Below are positions 60,568-64,000 of a stretch of 64,000 nt of DNA, one piece after another (the first letter of the stretch is position 1; each line of letters opens with the position of its first letter). The stretch is from CBFGRV01 sp965651265. GTDB lineage: Bacteria > Bacteroidota > Rhodothermia > Rhodothermales > VXPQ01. The stretch spans positions 18,925-82,924 of the forward strand of contig CBFGRV010000011.1 of NCBI GenBank assembly GCA_965651265.1, given 5' to 3'. The notes under the pieces were generated by a model that was given only the letters and a program-made list of their open reading frames with translations, was not told where the DNA came from and ran no database searches. The position numbers were made by a program, and so were the translations under genes.

Positions 60568-61287
60568 CTAGGAGATTCCTTCGTAGAATCGGAAGCGGCG
60601 CTCGTCCACACGGAACGGGCGGCTTGGAGACACCGGATCCTGACCGCGTGCCCACTCGGGATGGGTCTGATCGATCATCGACCGCTCGCTGAAGAAGTGG
60701 CGAGTCTGCATCGAGAACGGTCTATACTCCGCCTCTGCTTGACGCACGCTGTGGGCAATCGTCAGGGCGCGCTGCCAACTGCCGATCGGTGTGCGAGTAT
60801 CCAGCGTGGAATAGAACGAACGCTTCGGATTGTTCGGATTGAAGGCGCTGAACTGGAACGGATCGAGAACGACATCCCGATACGAGGAGCGGCCACGGTA
60901 CCGGGTTTCTACCCGATTCCGCACCACCCACGCGACGAGCTCCATCTCCTCAGGTCTCTTCGTTTCCGAATAGATACAGCGGGCAAGCCAGAGCGTCTCG
61001 GGGTCGATGAGGGTCGGCGGCAAGGCCGGAATCCGTTGAGGATCCCTTCGAATCGTCTCGACGAGCTCGGCGTACGTGGACTGCGATGCGCGAACCTCCT
61101 CGATGCCGATGGACTCTGCCTTATGAGCAGCGAAGGGTTGAGTTTCGCCGGATTTTAAAGGGAAGAGGGCGCTCGTTAGTGCCCCAGGAGTGGATCGCTG
61201 AAGGCCCAGCGAGCAAGCGAAAATAGCCAGCAGCGCCAAAAGGATATACCACGGCGCTAACTGCTTCGAAGACTCCGTCTTTCTCAT
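60568..61287 (-). CDS. Cell-wall hydrolase, SleB-like (Hydrolase_2)
   Basis: A 239-residue protein anchored or exported by an N-terminal hydrophobic segment (APWYILLALLAIFACSLGLQ, residues 11-30). The catalytic domain from about residue 95 matches the SleB/CwlJ type: WLARCIYSETKRPEEMELVA with the proposed catalytic Glu, WVVRNRVETRYRGRSSYRDV and LDPFQFSAFNPNN. It should cleave peptidoglycan in the periplasm. It has its own terminator downstream and a strong dyad in its leader. The context does not indicate sporulation. Confidence 0.85.
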   Translation of the reverse strand: MRKTESSKQLAPWYILLALLAIFACSLGLQRSTPGALTSALFPLKSGETQPFAAHKAESIGIEEVRASQSTYAELVETIRRDPQRIPALPPTLIDPETLWLARCIYSETKRPEEMELVAWVVRNRVETRYRGRSSYRDVVLDPFQFSAFNPNNPKRSFYSTLDTRTPIGSWQRALTIAHSVRQAEAEYRPFSMQTRHFFSERSMIDQTHPEWARGQDPVSPSRPFRVDERRFRFYEGIS

Positions 61288-61729
61288 GATCCAGGCTTGG
61301 TGGTGGGTGCGAGTGCCTTTGGTCTCTTGGATCGCATGTCGCGGAGACCATCACCCGGTGAGCGGGGATGGTCCAAATGGAGGGCAACGCGACGATTGAC
61401 TAGCCTGTGCTCGGTCGGTCAACGAGAGTAGATGCAGCAGGTTTCCAGACCGTTGCAACCCCGCAAGTGACTTAAAAACAATGACTTAGCTTACGTTCCT
61501 CAGGTTTTCATGTCCCCTTCATGGGCATTGTTGACAACTTCCTGCATGCCAGTCATGCGTGCGTTGGGCCGCCGCAGCGTCCTTTGAGGTAGACGCACTC
61601 AACCAGACGCAGAAAGAATAACTCCGAGCATCGATTTTGTTGGTAGCCCGATACTCGTCTTCGCGGCCCCGTCACTTTTCTCTTCAACAAATTTCGGATG
61701 CGTAACAACCGTCTCGTTGTTCAAAGCAC
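61288..61729. other. 442-base intergenic region between the hydrolase and pdxB
   Basis: I see no gene here. It contains the dyad at 61346-61373 described separately and must hold the promoters of the two divergent genes. A TTGACA at 61531 lacks a fitting -10. No tRNA fold or conserved small-RNA pattern was recognised. Confidence 0.6.
61346..61373 (-). promoter_or_regulatory. Strong dyad in the leader of the SleB-like hydrolase gene
   Basis: GACCATC-A-CCCG (61346-61357) is complementary to CGGG-GATGGTC (61363-61373), an 11-bp stem with one bulged A and a five-base loop. It lies 59-86 bases upstream of the hydrolase start codon. It has no T run on either side, so it is not a terminator; an operator or RNA regulatory hairpin is possible. 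Confidence 0.5.
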
Positions 61730-62950
61730 ATGCCAGAGCTCCGAATAGTCGTCGACGAGAACGTGCTTCTCGGTGAGGAGACGTTCTCCACCTTCGGCCG
61801 CGTGATCACACTTCCCGGAAGCGCCATTACTCGAGAAGCGGTGCGTGATGCCGACGTTCTGATCGTTCGCAGCGTGACACGTGTCGGGCCCGAGCTACTG
61901 GATGGAAGCCGAGTATCATTCGTGGGGTCGGCCACTATCGGGACGGATCACATTGAGACTGATTTTCTGCATCAACGCGGGACGGCCTTTGCACACGCGC
62001 CCGGGTCGAACGCAGAATCCGTCGTCGAGTACGTGCTGGCCGCGCTGCTCTACGTGGCTCGGCGCACCGGAAGCCGGCTGAATGGGCGCACCATCGGTAT
62101 CGTGGGAGCCGGCAACATCGGACGTCGTCTGGCGGAGCGGCTGCCCGCGTTTGGATTCGAGGTCATGCTCAACGATCCGCCGCTCGCGCGCCGCGCCGAA
62201 CGCTCCGGCTTACGACACGACTTCCGGCCGCTCACCGAGGTGCTCGAGAAATGCGACATCATCACGCTGCACGTTCCTTTGATCCGCGGCGGGGAGGATC
62301 CAACGTTGCACCTGTTCGGCGAGGTTGAGCTTCACTCGATGAAACCCGGGTCGTGGCTGATCAACACCTCTCGAGGTCCCGTCGTCGACAACCAGGCGCT
62401 GCTGGAAATCCTAAAGCATCCGGGCGCAGGACCCGACGTGGCCGTGCTCGACGTCTGGGAGGGTGAGCCGCTCCCCTCGCTGGATCTGGTTCGAGGGTCG
62501 ATGCTCGCCACGCCTCATATCGCCGGCTACTCTTACGACGGAAAGCTGGCGGGCACGCTCATGATCGCCAGGGCACTGGCCCAGCACCTGGGCATCCCCG
62601 AGCCCGACGACATAGCGCCTGGACGAGCGCCATTCGCACTCAGGCCGCCGGATGCTCATCTGCCCGAAATCGACTGGCTGCATGCCCTGACGCGCCAGAT
62701 GTACGACATCGTGGCGGATGATGACCGAATGCGATCCCTCACCGCCGAATCAGACCTGGGCGCCGGCTTCCGCCGCCTTCGACGCGACTATCCGGTTCGG
62801 CGCACCTTTGCGGCGCATTGGATGGCGCACTGGTGGATTCCTCCGGATCGAATCCGACAGGTGCGGGACGGGCTCGGTCTGGACATCAGCGTAAGGAGCA
62901 CCTTTTTCGCGGCGTCGGCAGCGATAGACGCGCCCCCTCACAGCCGGTAG
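61730..62950 (+). CDS. pdxB: Erythronate-4-phosphate dehydrogenase
   Basis: A 406-residue D-2-hydroxyacid dehydrogenase-fold enzyme of DXP-dependent pyridoxal phosphate synthesis. PdxB-specific features run the whole length: RIVVDENVLLGEETFSTFG, ADVLIVRSVTRVGPELLDGS, FVGSATIGTDHIETDFLHQR, SNAESVVEYVLAALLYVARR, the NAD motif TIGIVGAGNIGRRLAERL, LINTSRGPVVDNQALLEIL, VLDVWEGEPLPSLDL and PHIAGYSYDGKLAGT. The C-terminal dimerisation domain is present but diverged. Its last 13 bases overlap the 3' end of era on the other strand. pdxJ, the terminal pathway enzyme, lies just beyond era. Confidence 0.93.
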   Translation: MPELRIVVDENVLLGEETFSTFGRVITLPGSAITREAVRDADVLIVRSVTRVGPELLDGSRVSFVGSATIGTDHIETDFLHQRGTAFAHAPGSNAESVVEYVLAALLYVARRTGSRLNGRTIGIVGAGNIGRRLAERLPAFGFEVMLNDPPLARRAERSGLRHDFRPLTEVLEKCDIITLHVPLIRGGEDPTLHLFGEVELHSMKPGSWLINTSRGPVVDNQALLEILKHPGAGPDVAVLDVWEGEPLPSLDLVRGSMLATPHIAGYSYDGKLAGTLMIARALAQHLGIPEPDDIAPGRAPFALRPPDAHLPEIDWLHALTRQMYDIVADDDRMRSLTAESDLGAGFRRLRRDYPVRRTFAAHWMAHWWIPPDRIRQVRDGLGLDISVRSTFFAASAAIDAPPHSR

Positions 62951-63852
62951 CCATACGATCGCAGATACGTGGACTGATTCCGCCAATCGGAGCGCACTTT
63001 CACGTGCAGATCCAGGAAGATTTCCCGACCTAGAAATTCTTCGATGTCCCGTCGAGCGAGCGTGCCGAGCTTCTTGAGCGCACGCCCGCCCTTGCCGATC
63101 AGGATGCCCTTCTGAGCGTCGCGTTCAACGATGATCTCGGCCGAGACGAAATCCTTTTCATCCTCCCGCTCTTCGAACTGCACAATATCGACATGTAGGG
63201 AATACGGTATCTCGTCCCGGTAAAGCTCGAACGCCTTCTCTCGGACGATTTCTGCCACGAAGAACCGTTCCGGCTGCTCGCTCACGATGTCCTTTGGATA
63301 GAACGGCGGTCCCTCGGGTAGTCGCTCGACGATGAGCCGCAGCAAGACATCCAGATTGTACCCCGTGAGGGCGGAAATGGGGACCACCTCTTCGAAGGAT
63401 CGAAGGCGAACGTAGGATTCGACAAGCGGAAGCGCCTCTTCTTGACGGATCCGATCCATCTTGTTGATGGCAAGGATCGCGCTCTTATCGCGCAGGAAAT
63501 CCAGGCTGAGCTCGTCTGGACGGTCTTGCGTGGCGTCGGCCATGAAGACCAGCACATCGGCATCGGCGATGGCATTTTCGACGGCTCGCATCATGGACTC
63601 GTGGAGCCGATAGCGCGGCTTGATGATGCCCGGCGTATCCAGAAAAATGGCCTGGAAGTGTTCATCGGATAGAATTCCGAGTACACGATGCCGGGTCGTT
63701 TGTGGCTTCCGTGTGACGATGGAGAGCTTGCGGCCCATGAACGCATTCATGAGCGTGCTCTTGCCCACATTCGGCTTGCCGATCAGCGCAACATATCCGC
63801 TCCGGTGGCCTTCCGGAAAGGATTCCGGTATGAGCGGCTGCGGTTCATCCAT
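62938..63852 (-). CDS. era: GTPase Era
   Basis: A 304-residue GTPase that binds 16S rRNA and checks 30S assembly. G motifs: G1 ALIGKPNVGKSTLMN, G2/switch I around TRKPQTTRHRVLGI, G3 FLDTPGI, G4 INKMDRI and G5 ISALTGYNL. The C-terminal KH domain contains IIVERDAQKGILIGKGGRAL, then KKLGTLARRDIEEFLGREIF. The ATG at 63852 is chosen because the longer frame runs into pdxJ with no homology; it overlaps the pdxJ end by eight bases. It converges on pdxB with a 13-base overlap. Confidence 0.96.
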   Translation of the reverse strand: MDEPQPLIPESFPEGHRSGYVALIGKPNVGKSTLMNAFMGRKLSIVTRKPQTTRHRVLGILSDEHFQAIFLDTPGIIKPRYRLHESMMRAVENAIADADVLVFMADATQDRPDELSLDFLRDKSAILAINKMDRIRQEEALPLVESYVRLRSFEEVVPISALTGYNLDVLLRLIVERLPEGPPFYPKDIVSEQPERFFVAEIVREKAFELYRDEIPYSLHVDIVQFEEREDEKDFVSAEIIVERDAQKGILIGKGGRALKKLGTLARRDIEEFLGREIFLDLHVKVRSDWRNQSTYLRSYGYRL

Positions 63853-64000
63853 GCTGCGGGCCTTTGACGATGGCGAGCATTTCGCGTACGGCCCGTTCCA
63901 ATCCCACGAACACGGCCCGAGCAATGACGGCAAAGCCGATCGAAACTTCTGCCAGGTGGGGAACGAGATCTTTAATGAGCGCGAAGTTCCGATAGTCGAG
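63845..64000 (-). CDS. pdxJ: Pyridoxine 5'-phosphate synthase, C-terminal 51 residues only
   Basis: The reading frame at the window edge translates to LDYRNFALIKDLVPHLAEVS followed by IGFAVIARAVFVGLERAVRE and MLAIVKGPQHG, then TGA (63845-63847). This matches the C-terminus of PdxJ (LNYxNV...ELNIGHAIIxRAVxxGLxxAVxEM), including the last phosphate-binding strand. PdxJ closes the pyridine ring of vitamin B6 in the same pathway as PdxB. The rest lies beyond the window. The frame overlaps the era start by eight bases, so the two genes are coupled. Confidence 0.88.
   Translation of the reverse strand, partial: LDYRNFALIKDLVPHLAEVSIGFAVIARAVFVGLERAVREMLAIVKGPQHG

Noticed and set aside
61531..61536. 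TTGACA in the pdxB upstream region
   Set aside because: No -10-like hexamer at 16-19 bases; probably chance.

Overview
The window is a dense stretch of about 60% GC bacterial chromosome, with one gene truncated at each end, no tRNA or rRNA, no CRISPR and no recognisable insertion sequence. The gene set points to the Rhodothermales/Salinibacter side of Bacteroidota (Rhodothermota). It has alternative complex III (ActABCDEF) followed by SCO and a caa3 oxidase whose subunit I carries the YSHP motif known from Rhodothermus marinus. It also has an apparent E2-E1 fused 2-oxoglutarate dehydrogenase, FloA, BshA (bacillithiol), PdxB with PdxJ, LptF/G and a DUF2723 protein. The lineage is inferred from gene content, not from an rRNA gene.

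Layout, left half. 1-8.6 kb: 2-oxoglutarate dehydrogenase, ribosomal protein S21, rdgB-dtd-amidohydrolase, moaC, floA, an unknown protein and a 3-methyladenine glycosylase. 8.6-15.4 kb (mostly minus strand): CNNM/CorC-like protein, crotonase, a three-gene PspA module, pyrimidine nucleoside phosphorylase, a cysteine-free L31 and an orphan HEPN protein. 15.5-20.6 kb: uvrB, a STAS protein with a response-regulator PP2C phosphatase, and an exported FG-GAP repeat protein. 20.6-25.2 kb: ABC-F ATPase, SGNH hydrolase and polyprenyl-phosphate sugar transferase, read as one minus-strand unit. 25.3-33.7 kb: ROK kinase, a HAD-deaminase fusion, nadC, a thioesterase, accA, a large glycosyltransferase carrying a degenerate sugar-transferase tail, and a MATE exporter.

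33.8-48.2 kb is one plus-strand respiratory locus. ActA-F would take electrons from menaquinol and pass them to the cytochrome c domain fused to oxidase subunit II. SCO would load CuA, and CoxA/B/C/D would reduce oxygen. A membrane protein with an Fn3-like domain sits between actF and sco, and a small membrane ORF ends the locus. The right end holds a nucleosidase and metF (one-carbon and SAM-cycle metabolism), hpf, ybeY, a cold-shock protein with its own promoter and long leader, DUF2723-rsmI-lptF/G, an MBL hydrolase, bshA, an outer-membrane barrel, a SleB-like hydrolase, pdxB, era and the end of pdxJ.

Readable signals include four intrinsic terminators, two E. coli-like promoters (upstream of hpf and of the cold-shock gene), several good Shine-Dalgarno sites and many 1-8 base gene overlaps that imply translational coupling. 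The least familiar items are the glycosyltransferase with a decayed phosphoglycosyltransferase domain, the HAD-deaminase fusion, the PspA/coiled-coil/membrane trio, the Fn3 membrane protein inside the respiratory operon and the inverted repeat between actB and actC.
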